DNA from: Streptomyces sp. NBC_01210 | GTDB lineage: Bacteria; Actinomycetota; Actinomycetes; Streptomycetales; Streptomycetaceae | Direction: 5' to 3' | Assembly: GCF_036010325.1 (NCBI RefSeq) | Contig: NZ_CP108550.1 | Coordinates: 62,001-126,000, forward strand | DNA length: 64,000 nt | In this document: one piece after another, positions 17,301 to 25,265 of the stretch | Layout of the letters: every line of letters begins with the position of its first letter | How positions within the stretch are numbered: the first letter of the stretch is position 1 | Notes under the pieces: model-generated | Database searches by the model: none | Told to the model about the DNA's origin: nothing | Seen by the model: only the letters and a program-made list of their open reading frames with translations | Program-made: the position numbers and the translations under genes

Positions 17301-17331
17301 ACCCGACCCCTTGTGAAGGAGCACCACCGCC

Positions 17332-17520
17332 GTGGCCCTCTCCATCTCCGCCGCCGTGCTGCTGGGCATCATCGTCTTCGTCCTGCTCAAGGGCGGATAC
17401 GTCCGCGTCGGCTCCGCGCTGACCTGCACGCTGTTCGGCTTCACCCTCGCCGCGACCGGCCTGGCACCGGCCATCAACAGCGGCCTCGCCTCGCTCGCCG
17501 GACTGATCTCCAGCTTCTGA
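17332..17520 (+). CDS. 62-aa two-segment membrane protein
   Basis: GTG 17332 (GTGAAGGAG upstream). Two hydrophobic segments: ISAAVLLGIIVFVLLKGGY and GSALTCTLFGFTLAATGLAP, then a short amphipathic end. Such ~60-aa proteins follow the translocase gene in many Streptomyces elements and are candidate spread (Spd) proteins. Confidence 0.68.
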   Translation: MALSISAAVLLGIIVFVLLKGGYVRVGSALTCTLFGFTLAATGLAPAINSGLASLAGLISSF

Positions 17521-17682
17521 CTACGCCTCTGTCCAGGGCGGGTCGGGCGTGTAGTTGAGCCCGTCGCAGAAGCGGCAGTCCCACTCCGAGGGCACTTCCC
17601 ACTTGTCGACCCAGAAGCCGACCTGTTTGCCCACGAAGTAGTTGTCCCCATCGCACCACCCGCAGTCGAAGACGAACTCCAC
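17521..17682 (-). CDS. 53-aa zinc-ribbon-like protein on the opposite strand
   Basis: GTG at 17682, with GGGAAGGGG upstream, to a TAG at 17521 that abuts the previous gene's stop. The product MEFVFDCGWCDGDNYFVGKQ...EWDCRFCDGLNY has two CxxC pairs 29 residues apart, the spacing of a small zinc ribbon. It is the only minus-strand gene inside the transfer block. Family not recognised. Confidence 0.6.
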   Translation of the reverse strand: MEFVFDCGWCDGDNYFVGKQVGFWVDKWEVPSEWDCRFCDGLNYTPDPPWTEA

Positions 17683-17779
17683 CCCAGCCCCTTCCCTGCG
17701 CCTGTTGGTCCGAGGATGCCCGGGGCGCGTGTGCGGTGACTACCCACCCGCCAGCCTCAACTCCCCTGCTGCGCAACGC

Positions 17780-17819
17780 CGAAGGGCGCCGCCGGACACG
17801 ACTCCGGCGACGCCCTTCG
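17780..17819 (+). terminator. Imperfect hairpin upstream of the 17903 gene
   Basis: GAAGGGCGCCGCCGGA pairs with TCCGGCGACGCCCTTC with one mismatch. The 220 bases from 17683 to 17902 hold no gene; this stem may end transcription or lie in the leader of the next gene. Confidence 0.45.
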
Positions 17820-17902
17820 CCGTCGCGCGCCCCTCCCCCACGCGCCCTCCCGGCCACCACGGCCAGGAGGGCGCTCCCCTTCCGCGTGATCGGAGAAAGC
17901 CG

Positions 17903-18397
17903 ATGGACCCCCAGCACAACACCCAGTCCGGCATGCCCGAGTCCGAGGCCGCAGCCGAAGCCCGCCGCCTGATCGACGACTGGGCAGCCAAGCCCGTACG
18001 CCACCACCCCACCTCGTTCCGCGACGACACCGAGCCGCCGGCCTTCGGCACCACCCCTCCCGTGAAGCAGGAGGACCACCGGATCGTCCCGGCCTGGGCG
18101 GCCGGGATCGCGGTGGCCTCCATCGGCGTGGGCGCCGGGATCACCGGCATCGGCTGCGGTGCCTGGCTCGTGCTCCAGGGCCTGGCCTCCGTCACGTTGA
18201 ACGGCGTCCTCATGGTCACCCTGCCGTTCGCGGGCCTGGCCATGGCCGCCACCGCCATCGGCGGCGCGATCAGCAAGGCCCGCGCGGCCGTCACCAAGAA
18301 CGTCTTCGAGGGTCCGGTCACCCACCACACCGAGATCCACAACAACAGCACCACGCGCGGGGCGTTCTTCGCCCGCACCCGCAACGAGATCCGCTGA
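17903..18397 (+). CDS. Membrane protein, two hydrophobic segments
   Basis: 164 aa from ATG 17903 (CGGAGAAAG). Polar N-terminus of ~65 residues, then two membrane segments (WAAGIAVASIGVGAGITGIG; LMVTLPFAGLAMAATAIGGA) and a polar tail (THHTEIHNNSTTRGAFFART). Likely part of the spread machinery with the next gene. Confidence 0.7.
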   Translation: MDPQHNTQSGMPESEAAAEARRLIDDWAAKPVRHHPTSFRDDTEPPAFGTTPPVKQEDHRIVPAWAAGIAVASIGVGAGITGIGCGAWLVLQGLASVTLNGVLMVTLPFAGLAMAATAIGGAISKARAAVTKNVFEGPVTHHTEIHNNSTTRGAFFARTRNEIR

Positions 18398-18458
18398 CCG
18401 ACTCCGGCCAGCCCACCCGCCGCTTCCCACCGACCTCCGCCGAAGGAGCAGCTGCACC

Positions 18459-19226
18459 ATGTCCAACAACGACAGGCAGATGAACGGCCAGCCCCGCCCG
18501 AACAGCATCCTCGACCAGCTCGAACTGCCCCCGACCCGCAAGGACAAGCAGCGCCTCGCGAAGCTGCGCGCCGCGTGGAAGGAGTCCTGGGAGGAGGGCG
18601 GCTTCCTCTACCAGCGATGGGAAGAGGTCTTCCAGGCCCGGCACGGCGGCTGGCACGAGGTCGCCACCTGGATCAAGGCGGCCGCACTGTTCGGCGGGCT
18701 CAGCCTCATCGTGATGATGCTGGACGCCGCCGGCGACACCGCCTCCGCCACGCTCAAGGGCCTGTCCGCCGTCCCGGCCTCGAACGGCGGTGACGGCAGC
18801 GGCCTGTGGGGCACGGTCGACCACCCCGTCCGGGTGTTCCTCGCCGGCCAGGCCGCGCACCTGTCCGTCGCCCCGGCCGCCCTGTACGCGTTCTGGCAGC
18901 TGACCGGCCTGCTCGGTCTGGTCGGCGGGTTCTTCGGTATCGCCGGCGCCCGCATCGCCTGGGTGCTGTTCGGCATCGGCAGCCTCGCCATGATCTGGTC
19001 CGCCGCCCCGGCCGGGGGCCGTGCCGCCGCTACCGGGCTCGCCGCCCTCATGTGGGCGCTGGCCAGCATCTTCGCCCTGCGCGGTCTGACCCTGCGGCCC
19101 ATCGTTCACAACCACCCGCCGCAGTACCAGTTCAACCCCGCGCTCCACCTGCACGCCACGATCCCCGCCCCCACCCCGGCGGGCGACGACCTCGGTCGCG
19201 ACAACGTCCACCCGCTCCAGCGCTGA
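18459..19226 (+). CDS. Polytopic membrane protein of the transfer block
   Basis: 255 aa from ATG 18459 (GAAGGAG). N-terminal ~65 residues basic and helical (RKDKQRLAKLRAAWKESWEE). Then about five hydrophobic segments (AAALFGGLSLIVMMLDAAG; FWQLTGLLGLVGGFFGIAGA; RIAWVLFGIGSLAMIW; ATGLAALMWALASIFALRGL) and a His/Pro-rich tail. Looks like a Spd-type membrane protein; partner proteins unknown. Confidence 0.72.
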   Translation: MSNNDRQMNGQPRPNSILDQLELPPTRKDKQRLAKLRAAWKESWEEGGFLYQRWEEVFQARHGGWHEVATWIKAAALFGGLSLIVMMLDAAGDTASATLKGLSAVPASNGGDGSGLWGTVDHPVRVFLAGQAAHLSVAPAALYAFWQLTGLLGLVGGFFGIAGARIAWVLFGIGSLAMIWSAAPAGGRAAATGLAALMWALASIFALRGLTLRPIVHNHPPQYQFNPALHLHATIPAPTPAGDDLGRDNVHPLQR

Positions 19227-19276
19227 CCCCGCATTCGCACTGTCCGGCACCGCCACCGCGCACCGAAGTGAATCCG

Positions 19277-19531
19277 ATGAAGCCGCAGCTGCAGGAGACC
19301 GAGTTCTGGGTCGGCACCTTCCACGGGAGCCACGACGGCCTCCCCGCCAAGGTCACCGCGACCCGCGACGACACCCGTGACGAGCCGTACGTCTGGACGT
19401 GCACGTGCGGCGCGTCCCGCTCCTTCCCCACCGAGCACGACGTGTTCCCCACCGCCTGGCGGCACACCCACCCCACCCGCTTCGACCGGCTGCGGTCGTG
19501 GGCCACCCGCCTCTTCCGCACCGCCCGCTGA
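19277..19531 (+). CDS. 84-aa hypothetical protein
   Basis: ATG 19277; an in-frame GTG at 19268 is an alternative. Beta-rich start (TEFWVGTFHGSHDGLPAKVT) with a CTCGASRSFPTEHDVFPTAW motif containing CxC and His residues, then a basic tail. Unrecognised. Confidence 0.6.
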   Translation: MKPQLQETEFWVGTFHGSHDGLPAKVTATRDDTRDEPYVWTCTCGASRSFPTEHDVFPTAWRHTHPTRFDRLRSWATRLFRTAR

Positions 19532-19642
19532 CCTGACGCTCTGCCTGGCCCTCGCCCGCCCCGCCCCCGGGGCCGACGAGGACCGGACAGGCCGCCCGGC
19601 CGCACGCACCACCCCACCCGCGAGCGAGAAGGAGACCCCGTT

Positions 19643-19882
19643 TTGGCGAAAGCCCCGACCGTCATAGGAGTGCTCACCGAGCCCCCGGCCCCGACCTGGT
19701 GGAAGGTCAACCGCCACAAGGTCTTCGGCATCGGAGGGCTGCTGATCGGCTACCTGATCGGCACCCACCTGCACGGCGCCCCGGCGCAGCAGCCGGAGAC
19801 GCCCCGGCCGGGCCACACCAAGCCCGCGCCAGCGATGCGCGGAGAGCACCCCACGCGCACGGCCCACGGCCTCGCCGCATAA
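19643..19882 (+). CDS. 79-aa single-pass membrane protein
   Basis: TTG 19643 with AGAAGGAG upstream. MAKAPTVIGVLTEPPAPTWW, then one membrane segment (VFGIGGLLIGYLIGTHLHG) and a Pro/His tail. A weak stem-loop follows (CCCCGCCGAC 19904-19913 with 19925-19934). Confidence 0.58.
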   Translation: MAKAPTVIGVLTEPPAPTWWKVNRHKVFGIGGLLIGYLIGTHLHGAPAQQPETPRPGHTKPAPAMRGEHPTRTAHGLAA

Positions 19883-19970
19883 CCCAGCCGCACCACCACT
19901 GCACCCCGCCGACACCAGCACGAAGTCGGCGGGGCGCAGCGCTGTCCACCGACGACTGGAGGAACCGCTC

Positions 19971-20078
19971 GTGCTCATCCCCCGCCCGCGCCGCCGGATC
20001 GGCCGGCCCCGCCCGCAGCGTCCCGGCCCCCGCTACCCGCACCGCCCCGACCGGCTGCCCGGCGCCTGGAGCAGGTGA
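19971..20078 (+). CDS. 35-aa Arg/Pro-rich peptide
   Basis: GTG 19971 sits nine bases after CTGGAGGAAC, one of the stronger RBS in the block. The product MLIPRPRRRIGRPRPQRPGP...GAWSR is very basic. Its TGA shares bases with the ATG of the zinc-protein gene, so a leader-peptide or coupling role is possible. Confidence 0.45.
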   Translation: MLIPRPRRRIGRPRPQRPGPRYPHRPDRLPGAWSR

Positions 20079-20542
20079 TGCCCCGCCCGAGGAAGAAGCG
20101 CCGCCGCCGCGAGGTGACCCGGGCGCCCCGCAGCGACGCAGGACTGCCCGAGTACGACCGCAGCACGGTGCCCGAAGGGCTCGTCACCAGGCGGCAGTTA
20201 CGGGACATGGGCCTGAGCCCCGGCGACAACGAGGGACCGGTCGCGATCCTGCGCTGCAAGCTGTGCGCGACCCGCCCGCAGTGGTCGTGCACTCACCCCA
20301 CCCGCGGCTTCCTGCTCCGCGTCGACCTGGCGAAGCCCAAGAGGACGCCGACGCTCGCTCAGGAGTGGGCCCTCGATCAGGCGATGGCAGCGAGGCAGAC
20401 CTGTGGCGAATGCGGGAGGCGTTTCTACATCTGCCTCTCGAAGAAGCTCGGCTGCTGCCTGGAGTGCTTCGACGGCACGCCCGCGGACCCCAGCAGCCTC
20501 ATGACCCTCCCGGCCCCGGTCACGCACCGGCTGGCCGCGTGA
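20078..20542 (+). CDS. RRQRL-motif-type zinc-binding protein
   Basis: 154 aa from ATG 20078. Basic N-terminus (RPRKKRRRREVTRAPR), then VTRRQLRDMGLSPGDN, the motif region of this Streptomyces plasmid family. A cysteine-rich middle follows (LRCKLCATRPQWSCTH; CGECGRRFYICLSKKLGCC, then LECF). About eight Cys are spaced as paired knuckles. It contains a TTA codon in RRQL, so bldA control is possible. Biochemical role unknown. Confidence 0.72.
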   Translation: MPRPRKKRRRREVTRAPRSDAGLPEYDRSTVPEGLVTRRQLRDMGLSPGDNEGPVAILRCKLCATRPQWSCTHPTRGFLLRVDLAKPKRTPTLAQEWALDQAMAARQTCGECGRRFYICLSKKLGCCLECFDGTPADPSSLMTLPAPVTHRLAA

Positions 20543-20548
20543 GCCGAA

Positions 20549-20579
20549 CCCCGTCCCGGCCGCACAGGCCGGGACGGGG
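20549..20579 (+). terminator. Hairpin terminator
   Basis: CCCCGTCCCGGCC (20549-20561) pairs perfectly with GGCCGGGACGGGG (20567-20579), right after the zinc-protein gene. Confidence 0.72.
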
Positions 20580-20660
20580 CCCGCACAACCCGGGCGGCCG
20601 CAGCACCGGCAAAGGCCGGCCGCCCGCTCCCTCACCCATCGAGATCAGGAGAAACCCAGC

Positions 20661-21170
20661 ATGACGCATCGTCCCGCCGTCTTCGCCGCCCTGCTCGGAC
20701 TGACCCGCGCCGCCAGCGCCATCGGAGATTTTTGGATCCAGGACGATTTCTGCGCCCGCGTGAAGGGCGCCTCCGACGACCACCCGGTCACCTACCAGGA
20801 CCCGGTCACCGAGGAGAAGACCACCCACGGCACGGCCGACGGCCGCAAGGCGTGCCTTCACCACTGCCTGACCTACACGGCCACGCAGGCGATCGTCGCC
20901 AGCGCCGGCGCCCGCGCGCTCGGCATCCGGGTCCACCCGGCCGCCGCCGCGGCCGCGCTCGCCATCTCCTTCGGCACCCACTACGCCGCGGACCGCCGCG
21001 TCCCCGGCAAGGGCCTGCTGGAGAAGATCGCCACCAAGACCGGCAAGGGCGGCTTCTACAAGCTCGCCGACTTCGGCATCAACGGGGCCTTCCACCTGGA
21101 CGGTGCCTGGCACCACGGCTGGGAAACCGTCGCCGCCCTGGTCGCCACCACCAAGGCCACCAGCCGGTGA
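20661..21170 (+). CDS. DUF3307-like helical protein
   Basis: 169 aa from ATG 20661 (ATCAGGAG). The sequence GDFWIQDDFCARVKG, KACLHHCLTYTATQAI and SFGTHYAADRR carries the spaced D/H/D residues of the DUF3307 fold, here in a phage/plasmid-type variant. Two moderately hydrophobic helices follow the central His region. Coupled to the next gene by a GTGA overlap. Assignment is by motif reading only. Confidence 0.55.
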   Translation: MTHRPAVFAALLGLTRAASAIGDFWIQDDFCARVKGASDDHPVTYQDPVTEEKTTHGTADGRKACLHHCLTYTATQAIVASAGARALGIRVHPAAAAAALAISFGTHYAADRRVPGKGLLEKIATKTGKGGFYKLADFGINGAFHLDGAWHHGWETVAALVATTKATSR

Positions 21171-21517
21171 CCGGCCGCACCCGCAGCCGCCTGGACCGGG
21201 TGCGCGCCTCTGCCGGCATCGCCCAGCTCGCCCTCCAGCAGATCGAGGACGACCTGAATGCCGACGACGTCGACGCCTCCGAGCTCGCCGCGATCCTGCG
21301 CGAGCTCCAGGAGGACGTCGACGTCCCCGGCGGCCTCTTCCCCGCCCTCGCGCAGCTGGTCACCGCCGCCGCCCGCCGGGCAGAGCAGATCGAGCCCGAC
21401 CGCGACGGCGACGCCTCCTGCCCCCTGCACGAGGCCGCCGCCCTGATCACCGACAACGCCGGGCAGCGCCTGAACTGGGCTGCCCGCTCCCTCGACCCGC
21501 AAGGAGACGACGCATGA
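21167..21517 (+). CDS. 116-aa helical hypothetical protein
   Basis: GTG 21167 overlaps the previous TGA and its own TGA overlaps the next ATG, giving a three-gene coupled unit. Helical (SRLDRVRASAGIAQLALQQI; VDASELAAILRELQEDVDVP). Unrecognised. Confidence 0.6.
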   Translation: MTGRTRSRLDRVRASAGIAQLALQQIEDDLNADDVDASELAAILRELQEDVDVPGGLFPALAQLVTAAARRAEQIEPDRDGDASCPLHEAAALITDNAGQRLNWAARSLDPQGDDA

Positions 21518-22473
21518 CCTCGGTGCTCTACCCGGACCTGCCCGAGAACGGGCTGATCGTGCTGATCGGCGCCTCCGGCGCGGGCAAGTCCACGCTGGCC
21601 CGCACCTGGCCGGCCTCCCAGATCCTCTCCCTCGACGGCCTGCGCGGCGTCGTCAGTGACGACCCCGGCGACCAGGGCGCGACCGGCGACGCCGCCGACG
21701 TCCTCAAGCTGATCCTGGAGCGCAGGATGGCCCGCAAGCTCAACACGGTCATCGACGCGACCAACGTCGAACAGCCCATCAGGGTGGAGCTGGTGATGGC
21801 AGCCAAGCGGCACGGCATGCCGACCATCGCGGCCGTCGTCGCCACGCCGCTGGACGTGTGCCTGGAGCGGCAGGAGCCGCGGCCGGACAACCGGCGCGTG
21901 CCCGAGGACGTCGTCCGCTCCCAGCACCAGGCCATGGTCCACTCGCACCAGCGGCTCGCGGCCGAAGGCTTCAACACGGTCGTCTTCGCCGACGCCCTGT
22001 ACCGCCTGGAGCCGTTCCTCCAGGAGCTCTCGCAGGACCGGGAGGCAGACCTCGGGCGCGACGGCAGCGACGGCCTGGGCGACCTGTGGCTGGCCCGCCG
22101 CTTCTTCGGCCCGGAGATCCTGCCGCTGTGGCGGTGGCGGCCGGGCTCGGACCTGGTGACCGGCCGGGACCGCGTCGCGGAGATCCGCCTCGGGCAGCAG
22201 TACCTCACCCTGGCACTGCGCGAAGACGTCGACGGCGAGGGCGACTTCGGCTTCGACGTCCTGCTGCCCTGCCCCTTCGACCCGGAGTGCGCCGGGCAGG
22301 CGTGGGCGCCGGGCTACTCGGTCACCGACCTGCACAAGGCGCTGACCGGAGCCATGGACAACGACCCGGACATCATCTGCACCGTCCACGGCGACGGCGT
22401 CGACGACGACCAGGACGACGACCCCGAGGGCCGCACGGACCTGGAAGCGCAGTACGCGGAAGCGGTCGCGTGA
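21514..22473 (+). CDS. AAA/polynucleotide-kinase-like ATP-binding protein
   Basis: 319 aa from ATG 21514 (AAGGAGACGACGC). Begins with a P-loop in LIVLIGASGAGKSTLARTW (Walker A GASGAGKS), then LSLDGLRGVVSDD and TVIDATNVEQPIRVELV, the Asp/Thr/Asn signature of T4-PNK/Zeta-type kinases. The C-terminal ~130 residues (GEILPLWRWRPG-like, acidic end) are a separate module. It could phosphorylate RNA/DNA 5' ends or a small molecule. Plasmid setting and coupling to two small proteins are notable. Confidence 0.75.
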   Translation: MTSVLYPDLPENGLIVLIGASGAGKSTLARTWPASQILSLDGLRGVVSDDPGDQGATGDAADVLKLILERRMARKLNTVIDATNVEQPIRVELVMAAKRHGMPTIAAVVATPLDVCLERQEPRPDNRRVPEDVVRSQHQAMVHSHQRLAAEGFNTVVFADALYRLEPFLQELSQDREADLGRDGSDGLGDLWLARRFFGPEILPLWRWRPGSDLVTGRDRVAEIRLGQQYLTLALREDVDGEGDFGFDVLLPCPFDPECAGQAWAPGYSVTDLHKALTGAMDNDPDIICTVHGDGVDDDQDDDPEGRTDLEAQYAEAVA

Positions 22474-22670
22474 GCCGCACAGCCGACGGCCCGCACCCGC
22501 ACCCGCTCACCCCGGCCGAACTCCCGGCCGGGGATGAGTGGTGGCACGGCTGCCGCGACTGCCACCTGCCGATCCAGGGCGAGGCCGCCGGCCTCGCCAC
22601 GCACCGCCGCACCGTCCACACCCACGCCGGTGACCCCCGGCGGCCCATCACGATCCACCTGGACCTCTGA
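22470..22670 (+). CDS. 66-aa C2H2-like zinc finger protein
   Basis: GTG 22470 overlaps the kinase-like gene's stop. WWHGCRDCHLPIQGEAAGLA then THRRTVHTHAGD has Cys-x2-Cys followed by His-x4-His, a plausible single zinc finger. Ends ITIHLDL. Confidence 0.62.
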   Translation: MSRTADGPHPHPLTPAELPAGDEWWHGCRDCHLPIQGEAAGLATHRRTVHTHAGDPRRPITIHLDL

Positions 22671-22675
22671 CCGGC

Positions 22676-22707
22676 GGGCCCGGTTTCCCAAGTTTGGGAA
22701 ACCGGCC
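22676..22707 (+). terminator. Hairpin with TTCCCAAGTTTGGGAA core
   Basis: GGGCC-C-GGTTTCCCAA pairs with TTGGGAAACCGGCCC around the centre at 22692, after the zinc-finger gene. The core repeats the CAACTTGGGAA half-site found inside the winged-helix gene (357-402), so it may be a protein-binding site as well as a terminator. Confidence 0.6.
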
Positions 22708-22810
22708 CCGGCGTGACGGGCACTCCGTGCCGCCCCGGCCCCGCTTCGACGTGGGGCCGGGGCGGTCGCGGTGGTCCCTCACCACCGAGCAGCGAGAGGA
22801 GCTGGACGTC

Positions 22811-23113
22811 ATGCACCTGCGGATCTACGAGGTCGACGTCCCGATACACGACACCCACCACCCAGACCGGAACGGTGTGCACGTCTTCACCGGCGTCGCC
22901 GACTCCCCCGCCGCGGCCCTGCGCCGCGCGCACGAGGTGTACGACGCCGCGCTCGCCGCGCACACGGCCGGACTTGAGATCCCCGGCAAACAGCCGGACA
23001 GCTGGGGAGCGCGCGGGCTTCGGCCCGGCTGGCAGATGGAGTGGCCCGCCGCGCGGGCCGGCCTCTGGAACAACCCCGTCAGCTGGACCACCCGCAGCGA
23101 CTTCGCGCTGTAG
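22811..23113 (+). CDS. 100-aa hypothetical protein
   Basis: ATG 22811 with GAGAGGAG nine bases upstream (longer starts exist but run through the hairpin). MHLRIYEVDVPIHDTHHPDR, then VFTGVADSPAAALRRAHEVY and a Trp-rich end. Alpha/beta small domain, family unknown. Confidence 0.62.
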   Translation: MHLRIYEVDVPIHDTHHPDRNGVHVFTGVADSPAAALRRAHEVYDAALAAHTAGLEIPGKQPDSWGARGLRPGWQMEWPAARAGLWNNPVSWTTRSDFAL

Positions 23114-23202
23114 CTCCGCCCCGGGACAGCCGCTCTGCTTGGCGGCTTGACGGCTGCCCCGGGCCCATCCATCCCGTACGAGACGAGACGGAGAACCCAA
23201 GT

Positions 23203-23694
23203 ATGTCCTCCCCCCTGCGCGTTCAGGCCCGGATCGGGCAGCGCACCCTCTTACTGACCACCGCCGGACTCGAGGGCGGCGACTGGATCCGCGGCATCAC
23301 CATCCGCCAGCCCTGGGCGACCTGCATCCTCGCCGGGAAGACCCCGGAGAACAGGCCCGCCAACTGGCCCTGGCGCGGCTGGGTCCTCCTCCACGCCGGG
23401 AAGAAGCTGGACCGCCCGGCCCTGCGCGACCCGCTGGTGGCCACCGCGATCCGAGGCCGCGAGCTCCACCATGGCGCGGTCATCGGTATCGCCCGGCTCA
23501 CCGACTGCCACCTGGACCAGGGGCTCGAGCGCTGTACCAGCCCGTGGGCGCAGCGCGACGTTCACCACCTGGTCCTCGCCGACGTCCACGAACTGCCGCT
23601 GCCCGTGCCCGCCACGGGTCGGCTCCCGGCCTGGAAGCCGACGCAGGACCTCGTGGATCAAGTCCTCCAGCAGCTGCCGCACCTGCGGCCGTGA
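23203..23694 (+). CDS. ASCH-domain protein
   Basis: 163 aa from ATG 23203. ITIRQPWATCILAGKTPENR and WPWRGWVLLHAGKKLDRP match the ASCH (PUA-like, RNA-binding or nuclease-like) fold, where a conserved Lys/Arg-Pro-x-E/N segment lies after the first strand. Its Leu17 is a TTA codon. ASCH proteins are implicated in RNA processing or modified-nucleoside metabolism; the specific role here is open. Stop overlaps the next start. Confidence 0.78.
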   Translation: MSSPLRVQARIGQRTLLLTTAGLEGGDWIRGITIRQPWATCILAGKTPENRPANWPWRGWVLLHAGKKLDRPALRDPLVATAIRGRELHHGAVIGIARLTDCHLDQGLERCTSPWAQRDVHHLVLADVHELPLPVPATGRLPAWKPTQDLVDQVLQQLPHLRP

Positions 23695-23969
23695 CCCGCA
23701 GGAACAGCAAGAAGCCGCCGTGGGAGCCGGGCCTGATCCCGGCCCCCGGCGTCCTCCTGGACTGGCGCGACAGCCAGCACTTCGACCGCTGGCAGGACCG
23801 CCCCTGCGCACTGTGCGAGCAGCTCACGCCGATGCGCTCCCACTCCGGGGAGCCCGTTCACAAGGCGTGCGCTGAGGACTGGATCGCCGCGAATCCCACC
23901 GAGGCCAGCTTCGGCCGGTTCGCCTCCGACGTCCAGCCCAAGCGCCGGCGCGACGACAACCACGCCTGA
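23691..23969 (+). CDS. 92-aa hypothetical protein with CALC motif
   Basis: GTG 23691 coupled to the ASCH gene. GVLLDWRDSQHFDRWQDRPC then CALCEQLTPMRSHSGEPVHK and CAEDWI: CxxC plus His-x3-Cys gives a possible zinc site. Basic tail (PKRRRDDNHA). Confidence 0.62.
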   Translation: MTRRNSKKPPWEPGLIPAPGVLLDWRDSQHFDRWQDRPCALCEQLTPMRSHSGEPVHKACAEDWIAANPTEASFGRFASDVQPKRRRDDNHA

Positions 23970-23991
23970 ACCCCTCCACCTGGAGGCCCCC

Positions 23992-24171
23992 ATGAGCAGC
24001 ACCCCACAGCACGACGTGGATCACGCCCTCGCTTACCCCGAGCCGCCCGCCTCCCCGCTCTGGCACCGCCACGGCGCACCGAAGCCCCGGCCGCTCACCC
24101 CCGACCAGCAGCAGCGCAACCGCGAGGTCCTGGCGCTCGCCCAGCGCAAGCCCCGCACCACCGCCGCATAG
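23992..24171 (+). CDS. 59-aa hypothetical protein
   Basis: ATG 23992 behind CTGGAGG; ends TAG 24171 just before the next RBS. Pro/His-rich start (SSTPQHDVDHALAYPEPPAS) and a helical end (TPDQQQRNREVLALAQRKPR). Reads like a small transfer-block accessory protein. Confidence 0.55.
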   Translation: MSSTPQHDVDHALAYPEPPASPLWHRHGAPKPRPLTPDQQQRNREVLALAQRKPRTTAA

Positions 24172-24181
24172 AGGAGCCGCC

Positions 24182-25003
24182 GTGTTCACCGACATGAAAG
24201 AGGCCCTCGAAGCAGAGGCCCTCGAACTCACCCCGATCGGCAGCGGCCAGAGCGCCGCCGCCTCCCTGGTGGTCGCCCACCAGGCCCGCGACAAGGACGA
24301 CCTCTCCGACCTGTTGGGCGCTCTCGGACTGCCCTGCGGCGAGGACGACCTCGTACGCCTGCTCCCCCACATGAACACGTCCGACACCCCGACGACCGGA
24401 GACACGATGCCCGTCAACGCCTTCACCGCCACCGCCACCTCCATGCTGACCAACGGCGACAGCCCCGCCCACGTCCGCGAGACCCTCGGACTGTCGGAGA
24501 GCGAACTGGCCGAAGCCCTCCAGCACACCGACCAGGACGCCCCCACCCCGGACACCGACACCCCGCACACGGCCGGCCCCGCGTCCGATAGTCCGGTGGA
24601 CAGCGACGGGATCGAAGCCCTGCTCTCCTGGGCGAAGGACCACCCGGCCGCCGTCATCCGCAACAAGGCCGCCCGCATCCGCAGCGACCTCTCCGAGCTG
24701 ACCGCACGGCGCGAGACCGACGACGCCCAGCGAGAGGCCGAAGAGCGCGTCGCCAAGCTCAAGGCGGAACTGGAACAGGCACAGGAAACGCTGCGCACGG
24801 TGAAGGCCGGCGGCCGACCCGCGACGCCCGCCGCCGCTTCCGCGCCGACCGGCACCAAGCGCAGCAAGGAGCAGCTGGCCGCGATCCGGACGTGGGCGCG
24901 CGCCAACGGCCACCGGGTCGCCGACACGGGCAACCCGGCGAAGACCGTCCTGGACGCGTACGACGCCGCGCACCGCACCACCGCCCTGGCGGAGGCGAGC
25001 TGA
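24182..25003 (+). CDS. Protein with C-terminal Lsr2-like DNA-binding domain
   Basis: 273 aa from GTG 24182 (GAGGAG upstream). Helical N-terminus, acidic Thr/Pro linker (~110-145), coiled coil (~165-205), and a C-terminal ~35 residues SKEQLAAIRTWARANGHRVA then DTGNPAKTVLDAYDAAH. The last has the WARANGH...(G)xxx...YDAAH pattern of the Lsr2 xenogeneic-silencer DNA-binding domain, which enters AT-rich minor grooves. Lsr2 itself is ~110 aa with a different N-terminus. A plasmid protein of this type could silence or mimic host H-NS-like control. Confidence 0.75.
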   Translation: MFTDMKEALEAEALELTPIGSGQSAAASLVVAHQARDKDDLSDLLGALGLPCGEDDLVRLLPHMNTSDTPTTGDTMPVNAFTATATSMLTNGDSPAHVRETLGLSESELAEALQHTDQDAPTPDTDTPHTAGPASDSPVDSDGIEALLSWAKDHPAAVIRNKAARIRSDLSELTARRETDDAQREAEERVAKLKAELEQAQETLRTVKAGGRPATPAAASAPTGTKRSKEQLAAIRTWARANGHRVADTGNPAKTVLDAYDAAHRTTALAEAS

Positions 25004-25068
25004 TGGACACCAAGCCCCTCACGGTCGACGGCTTCCTCTACGCCGTCCCCACCCCCGGCACCCGGTGA
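25003..25068 (+). pseudogene. 21-codon stub of a truncated gene
   Basis: ATG 25003 overlaps the previous TGA; it codes for MDTKPLTVDGFLYAVPTPGT then R and stop. The start and coupling look genuine but the frame ends at once, next to a terminator hairpin and a transposase remnant. Probably the surviving end of the next transfer-block gene. Confidence 0.4.
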
Positions 25069-25077
25069 GAAACCGAC

Positions 25078-25123
25078 GAAACGGGTTCTCACCAGAGACG
25101 AAAGTCCTGGTGGGGCCCGTTTC
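25078..25123 (+). terminator. Hairpin ending the transfer block
   Basis: GAAACGG...CACCAG (25078-25095) pairs with CTGGTG...CCGTTTC (25107-25123) with a small internal loop. Positioned where the long plus-strand gene run stops. Nothing else is seen between 25124 and 25265. Confidence 0.6.
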
Positions 25124-25265
25124 TCGTTGTTTCGGAGCGCGTGGCTGACCGAGTGCGGAGCGGTTCGGGGCGTTTTTACGTGAGGGGGCCCACACTGTGG
25201 CATTCGTCACGATGCGGGCCTTGATCTTTTGTTGATCTTCAGGCTGGTGTGTCTCGCGCTGATCG

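Noticed and set aside
17252..17331. clt locus with 8-bp TraB recognition repeats
   Set aside because: Looked for repeated octamers such as GACCCGGA after the translocase gene and saw none; only a GC hairpin is present.
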